From positions 1 through 64,000 of the forward strand of contig JAPSLC010000022.1 in assembly GCA_031181345.1 (NCBI GenBank): 64,000 nt of DNA. The letters run 5' to 3'. The stretch comes from Cupriavidus sp. (GTDB taxonomy: Bacteria > Pseudomonadota > Gammaproteobacteria > Burkholderiales > Burkholderiaceae). A model generated the notes under the pieces. The model was not told where the DNA came from and did not search any database. It saw only the letters and a program-made list of their open reading frames with translations. Positions 1 through 10,632 of this stretch are shown one piece after another. Position 1 is the stretch's first letter; the number at the start of each line of letters is the position of its first letter. The position numbers were made by a program, and so were the translations under genes.

Positions 1-30
1 GTACGGGCTGGGGGGGAGGGGGGCGAACCA

Positions 31-148
31 CCCCCTCTCCCCGACCCTCTCCCCCTGAGGGGGAGAGGAAGAACACAGTTGGCTCTCATTGCGCTGCTCC
101 CGGTTTTCTGCCCTCTCCCGCTTGCGGGAGAGGGGCGGGGGAGAGGGC
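31..148. repeat. REPIN-like doublet of GC-rich palindromes (copy 1)
   Basis: Two hairpins lie about 40 bases apart in opposite orientation. The first (46-68) has 10-bp perfect arms around a TGA loop. The second (111-134) has 11-bp perfect arms around TT. Outer C-rich and G-rich flanks (31-45 and 135-148) can also pair. The same layout recurs at 9691-9854 and 25650-25768, always between genes. It is the organisation of REP doublets (REPINs). No REP-associated transposase is in the window. Here the doublet lies just upstream of urtB, probably between urtA and urtB. Confidence 0.75.
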
Positions 149-220
149 AGCGGCGCTCGCCATCCCGCCACCCGTCCGCGCTTCGTTGAACGCTTGATCC
201 TCGACCACGACACCGATTCC

Positions 221-1870
221 ATGCCCCGACCTCTGCTGCCCCGCGCCGCCTGGTGGCGCGCCACGCTTGCCGCGCTGTTGTCGCTGCCGCTGTTGTTGGC
301 GGCGCCCGCGCTGTGGGCGGCCGCCGCGCTGACCCAGGCCGATCTGCAGCCGCTGGCCGAAGACGATTTCGATGCCAAGCGTGGTGCCATCGCCGCGCTC
401 GCGAAGGCCGATCCGAAGCAGGCCGGTCCGATCCTGCAGGCGCTGCAGGACGACACGCTGCAATTCGCGCCGGGCATCGGCATGGTGCGCGTCGAGGGCG
501 AGCGCGCGATCGACGCGATCACCGGCAAGCCGGTCGACGTCGATGCCGGCGCGCTGCAATCGCTGACGCTGAACAACAGCCTGCGTGCGCAGGTCGACGG
601 CGCGGCCGGCAGCCTGCTGCTGTCCTCGCCGGACGCCGCGGTGCGCGCGCAGGCGATCGCCGCGCTGCTCGAGCGCCCCGAGGACGCGCCGCGCGAGGCC
701 GTCGCCACCGCGCGCCAGTCGGAGGCGGACAGCGCGCTGCGCGCCCAGCTCGACGTGATCTGGGCCAATACCGTGCTCGCCGACGGCAGCCGCGACGAAC
801 GGCTCGAAGCGATCCGCATCCTCGGCCGCGACAGCGATCCGGCCACGCGCCAGCGGCTGCAGCCGCTGGTCGAGCGCGACGACAGTGGCCAATACCGCGA
901 GCCCGACGCGCAACTGCGCGCCGCCGCGCAGCAGGCGCTCGACAGCCTGCGCGCGAGCGAACGCCAGGCCGAGCTGGTCGGCAATCTGTTCGCTGGCCTG
1001 AGCCTGGGCAGCGTGCTGCTGCTGGCCGCGCTGGGCCTGGCCATCACCTATGGCCTGATCGGCGTGATCAACATGGCCCACGGCGAATTCCTGATGATCG
1101 GCGCCTATGCGACCTGGCTGGTGCAGACGCTGTTCCGCACCTATCTGCCCGGTGCCTTCGACTGGTATCTGCCGGCGGCCTTGCCCGCGGCCTTCCTTGC
1201 CGCCGCCGCGGTCGGCTTCGTGCTGGAGCGGCTGGTGCTGCGCCACCTGTACGGCCGTCCGCTGGAAACGCTGCTGGCGACCTTCGGCGTCAGCCTGCTG
1301 CTGATGCAGGCGGTGCGGATGCTGTTCGGCGCGCAGAACGTCGAGGTCGCCAATCCGGGCTGGATGAGCGGCGGCGTGCAATGGATGCCGGGGCTGGTGA
1401 TCCCGTACAACCGCATCGTCATCGTGCTGTTCGCGCTGGCCGTGGTGGCGATCGCCTGGGCGGTGCTCAATCGCACCCGGCTCGGCCTGTTCGTGCGCGC
1501 CACCACGCAGAACCGCACGATGGCCGCCTGCGTCGGCGTGCGGACCTGGAAGGTCGACAGCTATGCCTTCGCCTTCGGTGCCGGCATCGCCGGCCTCGGC
1601 GGCTGCGCGCTGTCGCAGATCGGCAATGTCGGGCCCGACCTGGGGCAGGCCTACATCATCGATTCCTTCATGGTGGTCGTGATGGGCGGGGTGGGGCAAC
1701 TGGCCGGCACCATCGTCGGCGCCTTCGGCCTGGGCATCATCAACAAGTTCATCGAGCCGTTCTACGGCGCGGTGCTGGCCAAGATCATCGTCCTGGTGCT
1801 GATCGTACTGTTCATCCAGAAGCGGCCACAGGGACTGTTCGCGCTCAAGGGGCGCAGCGCGGAGGCATGA
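221..1870 (+). CDS. urtB: Urea ABC transporter permease UrtB
   Basis: Inner-membrane permease of the high-affinity urea ABC transporter (LivH family), 549 residues. It is longer than ordinary LivH because it has an N-terminal signal-like segment and a roughly 240-residue soluble helical region before the membrane domain, as is usual for UrtB. The membrane domain begins near residue 260 with a LAALGLAITYGLIGVINMAH-type motif. I start at 221 because the open frame upstream only translates the REP repeat into low-complexity sequence. It overlaps urtC by 4 bases and is first in the visible urtBCDE run. urtA, for the binding protein, is expected upstream of the window. Alternative: a branched-chain amino acid permease, but the adjacent urease genes favour urea. 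Confidence 0.93.
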   Translation: MPRPLLPRAAWWRATLAALLSLPLLLAAPALWAAAALTQADLQPLAEDDFDAKRGAIAALAKADPKQAGPILQALQDDTLQFAPGIGMVRVEGERAIDAITGKPVDVDAGALQSLTLNNSLRAQVDGAAGSLLLSSPDAAVRAQAIAALLERPEDAPREAVATARQSEADSALRAQLDVIWANTVLADGSRDERLEAIRILGRDSDPATRQRLQPLVERDDSGQYREPDAQLRAAAQQALDSLRASERQAELVGNLFAGLSLGSVLLLAALGLAITYGLIGVINMAHGEFLMIGAYATWLVQTLFRTYLPGAFDWYLPAALPAAFLAAAAVGFVLERLVLRHLYGRPLETLLATFGVSLLLMQAVRMLFGAQNVEVANPGWMSGGVQWMPGLVIPYNRIVIVLFALAVVAIAWAVLNRTRLGLFVRATTQNRTMAACVGVRTWKVDSYAFAFGAGIAGLGGCALSQIGNVGPDLGQAYIIDSFMVVVMGGVGQLAGTIVGAFGLGIINKFIEPFYGAVLAKIIVLVLIVLFIQKRPQGLFALKGRSAEA

Positions 1871-3096
1871 TGCAGAGCTCGATCGATCCTGGAACGCGTG
1901 CCTTCACGCTGGCGGTGCCCGCGCGCCAGCCCTTGTTCTCGGCGCGCGGCTGGCTGGCGCTGGCGTTCGTCGCGCTGCTGGCGGCCGTGGCGGTGCCGGT
2001 GTGCGCGCTGGTCCTGCCCGAGACGCATCCGCTGCATCTGTCGGCCTATGCGCTGACGCTGATCGGCAAGATCATGTGCTTCGCGCTGGCCGCGATCGCG
2101 CTCGATCTGGTGTGGGGTTACTGCGGGATCCTGAGCCTGGGCCACGGGCTGTTCTTCGCGCTGGGCGGCTATGCAATGGGCATGTACCTGATGCGCGCGA
2201 TCGGCCGCGACGGCGTCTATCGCAGCGAGCTGCCCGACTTCATGGTGTTCCTCGACTGGAAGGAGCTGCCGTGGTTCTGGCATGGCACCGAGCACTTCGG
2301 CTACGCGCTGCTGCTGGTGGTGCTGGTGCCCGGCGTGCTGGCCTGGCTGTTCGGCTTCTTCGCCTTCCGCTCGCGCATCAAGGGCGTCTATCTGTCCATC
2401 ATCACGCAGGCGATGACCTATGCCGCGATGCTGCTGTTCTTCCGCAACGAGACCGGTTTCGGCGGCAACAACGGTTTCACCGACTTCAAGCGCATCGCCG
2501 GCTTTGCCATCGCCGCACCCGAGACGCGCACCGTGCTGTTCGTGCTGACGGCCTTCGCGCTGCTCGGCGGCCTGATCGCCTGCCGCTATATCGTGGCCTC
2601 GAAGCTCGGCCGTGTCGTCACCGCGGTGCGCGACGCCGAGACACGCGTGATGTTCTCCGGCTACAACCCGCTCGGCTACAAGCTGTTCGTCTGGACCTTC
2701 TCGGCGGTGCTGTGCGGCATCGCGGGCGCGCTGTACGTGCCGCAGGTCGGCATCATCAATCCGGGCGAGATGTCGCCCGCCAATTCGATCGAGATGGCGG
2801 TCTGGGTCGCGGTCGGCGGGCGCGGAACGCTGATCGGCCCGGTGATCGGCGCCTTCCTGGTCAATGGTGCGAAGACGCTGTTCACGGCCCATTTCGCCGA
2901 GTACTGGCTGTTCCTGCTCGGCGCGATGTTCGTGCTGGTGACGCTGTACCTGCCGAACGGCGTGGTGGGGCTGCTGGCGCGTCTTCGTCGCGATGACCGC
3001 GTGCGCAAGCCCAAGCCGGCCGCGCAGTCCGCAACATCGGCAACGCCGGCCGCACCGATGAGGGTGCCGGCCGCGCGCAGCGGAGGAGAAGCATGA
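1867..3096 (+). CDS. urtC: Urea ABC transporter permease UrtC
   Basis: Second inner-membrane permease of the urea transporter (LivM family), about 409 residues with roughly ten hydrophobic segments and the family's LWGYCGILSLGHGLFFALGG-like motif near residue 80. The start is either ATG 1867, overlapping the urtB stop as ATGA, or ATG 1870. The upstream GGAGG (1861-1865) is better spaced for 1870. The C terminus is a basic tail rich in Ala and Pro. It overlaps urtD by 4 bases, so translational coupling within the operon is likely. Confidence 0.93.
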   Translation: MMQSSIDPGTRAFTLAVPARQPLFSARGWLALAFVALLAAVAVPVCALVLPETHPLHLSAYALTLIGKIMCFALAAIALDLVWGYCGILSLGHGLFFALGGYAMGMYLMRAIGRDGVYRSELPDFMVFLDWKELPWFWHGTEHFGYALLLVVLVPGVLAWLFGFFAFRSRIKGVYLSIITQAMTYAAMLLFFRNETGFGGNNGFTDFKRIAGFAIAAPETRTVLFVLTAFALLGGLIACRYIVASKLGRVVTAVRDAETRVMFSGYNPLGYKLFVWTFSAVLCGIAGALYVPQVGIINPGEMSPANSIEMAVWVAVGGRGTLIGPVIGAFLVNGAKTLFTAHFAEYWLFLLGAMFVLVTLYLPNGVVGLLARLRRDDRVRKPKPAAQSATSATPAAPMRVPAARSGGEA

Positions 3097-3953
3097 ACGC
3101 CGCACTTGACGAACGCCACGACTCCACGCAGGCGGAAAGCGGCGATGCCACCGGCTTGGGCCGCGTGCTCGAGCGCGGCGCCATCGACGTCTCGCACGGC
3201 CCGATCCTCTATCTGGAGGACGTCACCGTGCAGTTCGACGGCTTTCGTGCGCTGAACAAGCTGACGCTGTCGATCGACCACGGCGAGCTGCGCTGCGTGA
3301 TCGGGCCCAATGGCGCCGGCAAGACCACGATGATGGACGTGATCACCGGCAAGACCGGACCGCGCAATGCCTCGGTCAGCGGTCGCGTGTTTCTCGGCCA
3401 GAGCATCGACCTGATGCGGCTGAACGAGCCCACCATCGCGCAGACCGGCATCGGCCGCAAGTTCCAGAAGCCGACCGTGTTCGAGCAGCACGCGGTGTGG
3501 GAGAACCTGGAGCTGGCGATGAAGGCCGACAAGCGCTGGTGGTCGTCGCTGCGAGCGCGGCTCGATGCCGATGGCCGCCGCCGCATCGAGCAGACGCTGG
3601 GGCTGACCGGCCTGGAAGACGAGGCGTACCGGCCTGCGGGGCTGCTGTCGCACGGACAGAAGCAGCGGCTGGAGATCGGCATGCTGCTGATGCAGCGGCC
3701 GCAACTGCTGCTGCTTGACGAGCCCGTGGCCGGCATGACCGACGAGGAAACGATGCAGCTGGCGCAGCTGCTCAATGGCCTGCGCGGCAGCTGCTCGATG
3801 ATGGTGGTCGAGCACGACATGGAATTCGTCGCCGCGTTGGCGGGCGAGTCCGGCAAGGTCACGGTGCTGGCGGAAGGCAGCGTGCTGGCCGAGGGCACGC
3901 TGGACGCGGTCAAGCGCGACGAGCGCGTGATCGAATCGTATTTGGGGCGCTGA
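3093..3953 (+). CDS. urtD: Urea ABC transporter ATP-binding protein UrtD
   Basis: Cytoplasmic ATPase of the LivG family that drives the urea permeases, 286 residues. Visible motifs are Walker A GPNGAGKT near residue 73, a Q-loop region with GIGRKFQKPTVFE, a signature region LLSHGQKQRLEIG, Walker B LLLLDEPVAGM and the switch His in VVEHDMEFV. The ABC signature reads LSHGQ rather than LSGGQ, which is common in this subfamily. About 35 extra residues precede the domain. The start overlaps the urtC stop by 4 bases and has a GGAGGAG ribosome site at 3082. Confidence 0.95.
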   Translation: MNAALDERHDSTQAESGDATGLGRVLERGAIDVSHGPILYLEDVTVQFDGFRALNKLTLSIDHGELRCVIGPNGAGKTTMMDVITGKTGPRNASVSGRVFLGQSIDLMRLNEPTIAQTGIGRKFQKPTVFEQHAVWENLELAMKADKRWWSSLRARLDADGRRRIEQTLGLTGLEDEAYRPAGLLSHGQKQRLEIGMLLMQRPQLLLLDEPVAGMTDEETMQLAQLLNGLRGSCSMMVVEHDMEFVAALAGESGKVTVLAEGSVLAEGTLDAVKRDERVIESYLGR

Positions 3954-3986
3954 CGGCGCTGAATTCGAGCACAGAAAGGAAAGCCG

Positions 3987-4679
3987 ATGCTGCAAGTCAG
4001 CGGATTGAACCAGTACTACGGCGGCAGCCACATCCTGCGTGACGTCAGCTTCGAGGTGCCCGAGGGGCGCCTGACCACGCTGCTCGGCCGCAACGGCGTG
4101 GGCAAGAGCACGCTGCTCAAATGCCTGATGGGCGTGGTGCCGACGCGCAGCGGCACCGTTCGCTGGAACGGCCGGACGCTGGACAAGGCGCCGCCCTACG
4201 AGCGCGTCGCCGCCGGGCTGGCGTATGTGCCGCAGGGGCGCGAGATCTTTCCGCGGCTCACCGTCGAGGAAAACCTGCTGATCGGCGCCGCGAGCCGCGG
4301 CAAGCCGGCCGGCGTGCCCGACCGCATCTACCAGCTGTTTCCGGTGCTGCGCACGATGCGGCAGCGCCGCGGCGGCGATCTGTCGGGCGGGCAGCAACAG
4401 CAGCTGGCAATCGGCCGCGCGCTGATGAGCGAGCCGAAGCTGCTGATCCTCGATGAGCCGACCGAAGGCATCCAGCCGTCGATCATCCAGGACATCGGCC
4501 GTGCGCTGCGGCTGCTGGTCGACGAGTTCGGCATGACGGTGCTGCTGGTCGAGCAGTACTACGAATTCGCGCGCCATCTGGCCGATCACTACGTGGTGAT
4601 GAGCCGCGGCGAGGTGGTGGCCAGCGGCGAGGGCGGCCGGATGGAAGAGGAGGGCGTGCGGGAGCTGATCGCGGTCTAG
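3987..4679 (+). CDS. urtE: Urea ABC transporter ATP-binding protein UrtE
   Basis: Second cytoplasmic ATPase (LivF family) of the urea transporter, 230 residues. It shows Walker A GRNGVGKST, the signature DLSGGQQQQLAIG, Walker B LLILDEPTEGIQPS and the switch His replaced by Gln in LLVEQYY, as is normal for LivF proteins. It lies 33 bases after urtD with an AGAAAGGAAAG ribosome site. ureD follows after only 28 bases, so transporter and urease genes probably share a transcript. Confidence 0.95.
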   Translation: MLQVSGLNQYYGGSHILRDVSFEVPEGRLTTLLGRNGVGKSTLLKCLMGVVPTRSGTVRWNGRTLDKAPPYERVAAGLAYVPQGREIFPRLTVEENLLIGAASRGKPAGVPDRIYQLFPVLRTMRQRRGGDLSGGQQQQLAIGRALMSEPKLLILDEPTEGIQPSIIQDIGRALRLLVDEFGMTVLLVEQYYEFARHLADHYVVMSRGEVVASGEGGRMEEEGVRELIAV

Positions 4680-4707
4680 GCCAGCGATCTTCGCCTTCGC
4701 TCGATCG

Positions 4708-5592
4708 ATGCGCCATCCCGATTTCCCCGCCGACGATCCCGCCGCGGCGCTGGCCATGCCGGCGGCGTGGCACGCGCAGCTGCGGCTGCGCTTTGCCGTG
4801 CGCGGCGAGCGCAGCGCGCTGGTCGAGCGGCGGCATGCCGGACCGCTGATGGTCCAGAAGCCGCTGTATCCCGAGGGCGGCATTTGCCATGCAGTGGTGC
4901 TGCATCCCCCGGCGGGCATCGCGGGCGGCGACGTGCTCGACATCGATATCGGCATCGAGCCGGATGCGCACGCGGTGCTGGCCACGCCGGGCGCGACCAA
5001 GTGGTACAAGTCGCTCGGCCGCGACGCCAGCCAGCGGGTGCGCATCGCGCTCGCGCCGGGCGCGCGGCTGGACTGGCTACCGCAGGAGAACATCGTGTTC
5101 GACGATGCGCGTGCGCGGCTCGCGACCACCGTGGAGGTCGCGCCCGGCGCCAGCGCGATCGGCTGGGATGCGCTGGTGCTCGGCCGGCAGGCTTCCGGCG
5201 AGCAATGGCGGTGCGGAACCGCATGGATGGACACGCGCATCGGGCAGGGCGCGCGCACGCTCTGGCGCGAGCACGCGCGCCTCGATGCCGATTCGCCGCT
5301 GCGCCAGGCGCGCGTGGGGCTGGACAGCCTGCCGGTGCTCGGCACGCTGTGGGCCGTCGGCGCCGGCGCGACACAGGAGCTGGCCGAGCGGCTTGCCGAG
5401 AGCCTGCCGTATCGCGCCGATCTGCGTGCCGGCGTGACGTGCCTTGCCGACGCCGAGCAGCCGATGTTGCTGCTGCGCGTGCTCGGCGCGCATATCGAGC
5501 CGGTGCGCGAGCTGATGGTGGCGGCGTGGAGCGCGTTGCGCGTGCCGATCCATGGAGTGGCCGCGAGGCCGTTGCGGCTGTGGTCGACGTAA
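4708..5592 (+). CDS. ureD: Urease accessory protein UreD
   Basis: Urease maturation chaperone (UreD/UreH family), 294 residues, that binds the apo-urease and recruits UreF and UreG for nickel insertion. Family features visible are VQKPLYPEG near residue 50, the HPPAGIAGGD motif near 70, a KWYKS segment near 100 and WLPQENIVFDDARA near 125. It opens the urease gene run (D-A-HupE-B-C-E-F-G). Confidence 0.95.
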   Translation: MRHPDFPADDPAAALAMPAAWHAQLRLRFAVRGERSALVERRHAGPLMVQKPLYPEGGICHAVVLHPPAGIAGGDVLDIDIGIEPDAHAVLATPGATKWYKSLGRDASQRVRIALAPGARLDWLPQENIVFDDARARLATTVEVAPGASAIGWDALVLGRQASGEQWRCGTAWMDTRIGQGARTLWREHARLDADSPLRQARVGLDSLPVLGTLWAVGAGATQELAERLAESLPYRADLRAGVTCLADAEQPMLLLRVLGAHIEPVRELMVAAWSALRVPIHGVAARPLRLWST

Positions 5593-5640
5593 CGAGCCCA
5601 CGTACAAGCTGAAGTAACGACAGGACCCCGAGGACAGGCG

Positions 5641-5943
5641 ATGGAACTGACCCCAAGAGAAAAAGACAAGCTGCTGATCTTCACCGCCGCGCTGCTGGCC
5701 GAACGCCGCCAGGCGCGCGGGCTGAAGCTGAACTATCCGGAGGCGGTCGCGCTGATCACCGCCGCGATCATGGAGGGCGCGCGCGATGGGCGCACCGTCG
5801 CCGAGCTGATGCATGCCGGCACCACGGTGCTGTCGCGCGAGGACGTGATGGACGGCGTCGCCGAGATGATCCCGGAGATCCAGGTCGAGGCGACCTTTCC
5901 CGACGGCACCAAGCTCGTCACGGTGCACCAGCCGATCGTCTGA
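5641..5943 (+). CDS. ureA: Urease subunit gamma UreA
   Basis: Small structural subunit of urease, 100 residues, the usual length. It starts with the canonical [20 protein letters not shown] and contains [10 protein letters not shown] and the RTVAELM segment near the middle. It assembles with UreB and UreC into the nickel enzyme that hydrolyses urea to ammonia and carbamate. An AGGACAGGCG ribosome site precedes the ATG. Confidence 0.98.
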   Translation: MELTPREKDKLLIFTAALLAERRQARGLKLNYPEAVALITAAIMEGARDGRTVAELMHAGTTVLSREDVMDGVAEMIPEIQVEATFPDGTKLVTVHQPIV

Positions 5944-6001
5944 CCCTGGTCGTCTGCATCGCAGCCGCTCATCGCATTTCCGTATTCCACAGAGGACCAC
6001 C

Positions 6002-6670
6002 ATGCCCGGTTTGATTCGTTCCCTTTCCGCTCAACACGCCATGCAACCCCGCCTGCAGCACGTCGCCGTCCGCATCGGGGGCTTGGCCGCGGTGCTGGCC
6101 AGTGCGCCGGCCCAGGCTCACCCGGGGCACGATGTCGCCAGCGTCGGCGCCAGCCTGGCCTCGGGCCTGCTGCATCCGTTGACCGGCGCCGACCATCTGC
6201 TGGCGATGGTCGCGGTTGGGGTCTGGAGCGCACTGGCCATCAGCAGCCACGCCGGCGCCGGCGGTGGCGTGCTGCGCGTGCCGCTGGCCTTCGTCGCGCT
6301 GATGCTGGTCGGCGCCGTGCTGGGTCTGGCCGGCTTTGCGTTACCTGCTGTCGAGCCGATGATCGCCGCTTCGCTGCTGGTCGTCGGCCTGCTGGTCGCG
6401 CTGCGCGCGCGCCTGCCCGCCGGCGTGGCGATGGCGCTGGTCGGCGGCTTCGCGCTGTTCCATGGCTATGCGCACGGTGCCGAACTGCCCGCGACCGCCG
6501 ACGCGCTGTCCGCTGTGCTGGCCTATGTCGGCGGCTTTGCGGTGACCACCATGGCGCTGCATCTGGCCGGCATCGGCGCCGGCACGGTGCTGCGCCGGCA
6601 TGCGCCGTGGCTCGCGCGCGCGGCGGGTGCCGGCGTCGCGCTGTATGGCGTCGGGCTGTTGGTGGCCTGA
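6002..6670 (+). CDS. HupE/UreJ family nickel/cobalt permease
   Basis: Polytopic inner-membrane protein of the HupE/UreJ family, 222 residues. It has an N-terminal signal-like segment and then the family hallmark HPGHD at residues 40-44, followed by LLHPLTGADHLLAM near residue 60 and a HGYAHGAE motif near 155. About six membrane segments are visible. Members import nickel (or cobalt). Its position between ureA and ureB supports nickel supply to urease. ATG 6002 is the farthest start. ATG 6041 (before QPRLQHV) would give a shorter signal sequence and is a real alternative. Confidence 0.9.
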   Translation: MPGLIRSLSAQHAMQPRLQHVAVRIGGLAAVLASAPAQAHPGHDVASVGASLASGLLHPLTGADHLLAMVAVGVWSALAISSHAGAGGGVLRVPLAFVALMLVGAVLGLAGFALPAVEPMIAASLLVVGLLVALRARLPAGVAMALVGGFALFHGYAHGAELPATADALSAVLAYVGGFAVTTMALHLAGIGAGTVLRRHAPWLARAAGAGVALYGVGLLVA

Positions 6671-6700
6671 TTCCAGGCCTCACCAAAGACAGGAGACGCC

Positions 6701-7005
6701 ATGATCCCCGGTGAACTGATGCCCGCCGACGGCGAGATCGAACTGAACGCGGGACGCGCGACGAGACGGCTGACGGTCGCCAATACCGGCGACCGGCCGA
6801 TCCAGGTCGGCTCGCACTTCCACTTCCACGAGACCAACGCCGCGCTGGACTTCGATCGCGATGCCGCGCGCGGCTTCCGGCTCAATATCGCCGCCGGCAC
6901 CGCGGTGCGCTTCGAGCCTGGGCAGTCGCGCACCGTCGAACTGGTCGCCCTCGATGGCGACCGCGTCGTCTACGGCTTCAACGGCAAGATCATGGGAGCG
7001 CTGTG

Positions 7006-7006
<1 letters not shown>
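6701..7006 (+). CDS. ureB: Urease subunit beta UreB
   Basis: Structural beta subunit of urease, 101 residues, full length. It carries the canonical start [17 protein letters not shown] near residue 41 and [17 protein letters not shown] near 65. An AGGAGA ribosome site precedes the ATG. The TGA stop shares its A with the ATG of ureC (TGATG), indicating coupled translation of the two subunits. Confidence 0.98.
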
Positions 7007-8724
<1,718 letters not shown>

Positions 8725-8726
8725 CC

Positions 8727-9347
8727 ATGCACAAGATCGACAAGCATCTTCCCGTGCCGCACGGCATCGCGCCGGTGCTGGTGCGCCGCGCGCCCAAGCT
8801 GGTGCTGCCCTTCGGCGATCGCAGCAAGAGCCGGCTGCGCGCCGCGCTCGACAACGGCGAGGAAGCGGCCATCTTCCTGCCGCGCGGCACGGTGCTGCGC
8901 GGCGGCGATCTGCTGGTGACCGCCGACGGCGTCTTCGTCGAGGTGCAGGCGGCCGCCGAATCGGTGCTGCAGGTGCGCGCCGACGATCCGCACGCGCTGA
9001 TGCGCGCGGCTTATCACCTCGGCAACCGGCACACGCCGGTCGAGATCGGCCGCGACTATCTGCGCCTGGAATACGACCCGGTGCTGGCAGACATGCTGGT
9101 CCGCCTGGGCGTGCAGATCGAACGCGCCGAGCTGCCGTTCGAACCGGAAGCCGGCGCCTACGGCGGCGGACACAAGCACGGCCACGACGCGACCTTCGCC
9201 GAGGACCATGCGGCGGCGCAGGCGGTGTTTCACGAGCATCATGGGGACGCGCACTCGCACTCGCACTCGCACTCGCAATCGCATGATCATGACAAGAATC
9301 AGCAGGGCAAACATGCGCATCATGCAGGCTGCGATCACGAGCACTGA
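8727..9347 (+). CDS. ureE: Urease accessory protein UreE (nickel metallochaperone)
   Basis: Nickel-binding metallochaperone that delivers Ni to the UreDFG-urease complex, 206 residues. The two-domain core ends near residue 150. It is followed by a C-terminal tail very rich in His, including alternating His-Ser and His-Asp runs and a Cys near the end. Such tails bind several nickel ions. The gene starts 2 bases after the ureC stop. The next gene in most urease operons is ureF, but here a DUF559 gene intervenes. Confidence 0.95.
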   Translation: MHKIDKHLPVPHGIAPVLVRRAPKLVLPFGDRSKSRLRAALDNGEEAAIFLPRGTVLRGGDLLVTADGVFVEVQAAAESVLQVRADDPHALMRAAYHLGNRHTPVEIGRDYLRLEYDPVLADMLVRLGVQIERAELPFEPEAGAYGGGHKHGHDATFAEDHAAAQAVFHEHHGDAHSHSHSHSQSHDHDKNQQGKHAHHAGCDHEH

Positions 9348-9356
9348 GACCCGGAT

Positions 9357-9911
9357 ATGTGTCCCGTCCATCGAAGCTTTGCGCAATCGTTGCGGCAGCG
9401 ACAGACTGACGCCGAGAACCGTTTGTGGTTTTTCCTGCGGGCGCATCGGATGATGGGGTTCAAGTTTAAACGGCAAGTGCCCGTCGGGCCGTATGTCGTC
9501 GATTTCCTATGCATGCGGCTCAGGCTCGTGATTGAGGCCGATGGTGGACAGCATGCGAACGGAAAGGATGCTGCTCGCGATCAATGGCTGATCAGTCAGG
9601 GCCTGACAGTCTTGCGGTTCTGGAACCATGAAGTCCTCCAGCAGACGGAGGCCGTGCTGGAACGAATCCGTATCGAGTTGGAGGCGTTGGCTGCCCTCTC
9701 CCCCAGCCCCTCTCCCGCAAGCGGGAGAGGGGAGCGTGGTGCCGGTAAGGGACCGCGTCGATCCACCGGGAGGCCCACCGGTGCTGCAGGGAATGTGCGC
9801 CGCGATAGCGTTCTCCCCTCTCCCGCGCGCGGGAGAGGGGCTGGGGGAGAGGGCGCGGCGCCTCCATCGCGACGAGCCTCGTCACGGCGACATTCACCGG
9901 TACACCAATGA
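9357..9911 (+). CDS. DUF559 endonuclease-like protein, frame reading through a REPIN-like repeat
   Basis: The N-terminal ~105 residues match the DUF559 family, a compact fold related to very-short-patch and restriction endonucleases: a [12 protein letters not shown] helix, [18 protein letters not shown] with a candidate catalytic Asp, the VIEADGGQH motif and [10 protein letters not shown]. The remaining ~75 residues are translated from the palindrome doublet at 9691-9854 ([15 protein letters not shown] text) and are probably not a conserved domain. The gene starts 10 bases after ureE and its stop overlaps the ureF ATG as ATGA, so it is spliced into the urease operon. Nuclease activity is inferred only from the family. 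Its cellular role is unknown. Confidence 0.85.
   Translation: MCPVHRSFAQSLRQRQTDAENRLWFFLRAHRMMGFKFKRQVPVGPYVVDFLCMRLRLVIEADGGQHANGKDAARDQWLISQGLTVLRFWNHEVLQQTEAVLERIRIELEALAALSPSPSPASGRGERGAGKGPRRSTGRPTGAAGNVRRDSVLPSPARGRGAGGEGAAPPSRRASSRRHSPVHQ
9691..9854. repeat. REPIN-like doublet of GC-rich palindromes (copy 2)
   Basis: Hairpin one (9707-9732) has 12-bp perfect arms around AA. Hairpin two (9815-9840) is a perfect 26-base palindrome. The outer flanks CTGCCCTCTCCCCCAG (9691-9706) and CTGGGGGAGAGGGC (9841-9854) are complementary, so the whole element can fold as one inverted pair. It sits inside the reading frame of the DUF559 gene and ends about 50 bases before ureF. Confidence 0.8.
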
Positions 9912-10600
9912 CCCCGCTCCCCCAACTGCTTTCGCTGCTGCATCTGGCCTCGCCGGCGCTGCCGATCGGCGGGTTCAGCTATTCGCAAGGGCTGGAGGCG
10001 GCGATCGATTTCGGCATCGTGCGGGATGCCGATAGCGCGGGGCAATGGATTCGCGACAATCTGCTGCACGTGCAGGCGCATGCCGAAGCGCCGCTGTGGC
10101 TGCTGCTGCATCGCGCCTGGCGTGCCGGCGACCGCGATGGCGTGCGGCACTGGAACGACTGGTTCCATGCCAGCCGCGAGAGCGCCGAGCTGCGGCTCGA
10201 GACCGAGCAGATGGGATGGTCGCTGGCGCGGCTGGTCGGCCAGATGCAATGGGGCGAGCCGGCGCTGCGCGAGGCCCTGGCGGCGCTGTCGCCGGTGTGC
10301 CTGCCGACGGCCTTCGCCGCGGCGTGCGCCGCGCTGCAGGTCGACGAGCGCGACGGGCTGGCGGCCTACTGTTTCAACTGGGTGGAGAACCAGATCGCCG
10401 CGGCGATCAAGGCGGTGCCGCTGGGGCAGGTCGCGGGCCAGCAGATCCTGCGGGGCATGCATGGCTGCGTGCTCGATGCCGTGGCCGAGGCAGCGCGCCG
10501 TGCCGATGCCGACCCGCCCGCGCTGTCGACGCTGTCGCCGATGCTCGGCCTGCTGTCGGCTCGCCACGAAACGCAGTATTCCCGGCTGTTCCGCTCCTGA
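9908..10600 (+). CDS. ureF: Urease accessory protein UreF
   Basis: Urease maturation factor, 230 residues, all-helical, that works with UreD and UreG in GTP-dependent nickel insertion. The family N-terminal segment is visible: [21 protein letters not shown] at residues 8-28 region, and [18 protein letters not shown] near 90. Its ATG overlaps the stop of the DUF559 frame, so ribosomes that read through the repeat could re-initiate here. No strong independent ribosome site is seen. Confidence 0.95.
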   Translation: MTPLPQLLSLLHLASPALPIGGFSYSQGLEAAIDFGIVRDADSAGQWIRDNLLHVQAHAEAPLWLLLHRAWRAGDRDGVRHWNDWFHASRESAELRLETEQMGWSLARLVGQMQWGEPALREALAALSPVCLPTAFAAACAALQVDERDGLAAYCFNWVENQIAAAIKAVPLGQVAGQQILRGMHGCVLDAVAEAARRADADPPALSTLSPMLGLLSARHETQYSRLFRS

Positions 10601-10632
10601 GGACAGCCGCACATCGAATCGGACGAGACATC

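Noticed and set aside
86..1699. Long open frame on the minus strand opposite urtB
   Set aside because: High-GC codon bias keeps antisense frames open. Its translation is low-complexity and Arg/Gln/His-rich with no domain, while the plus strand encodes UrtB.
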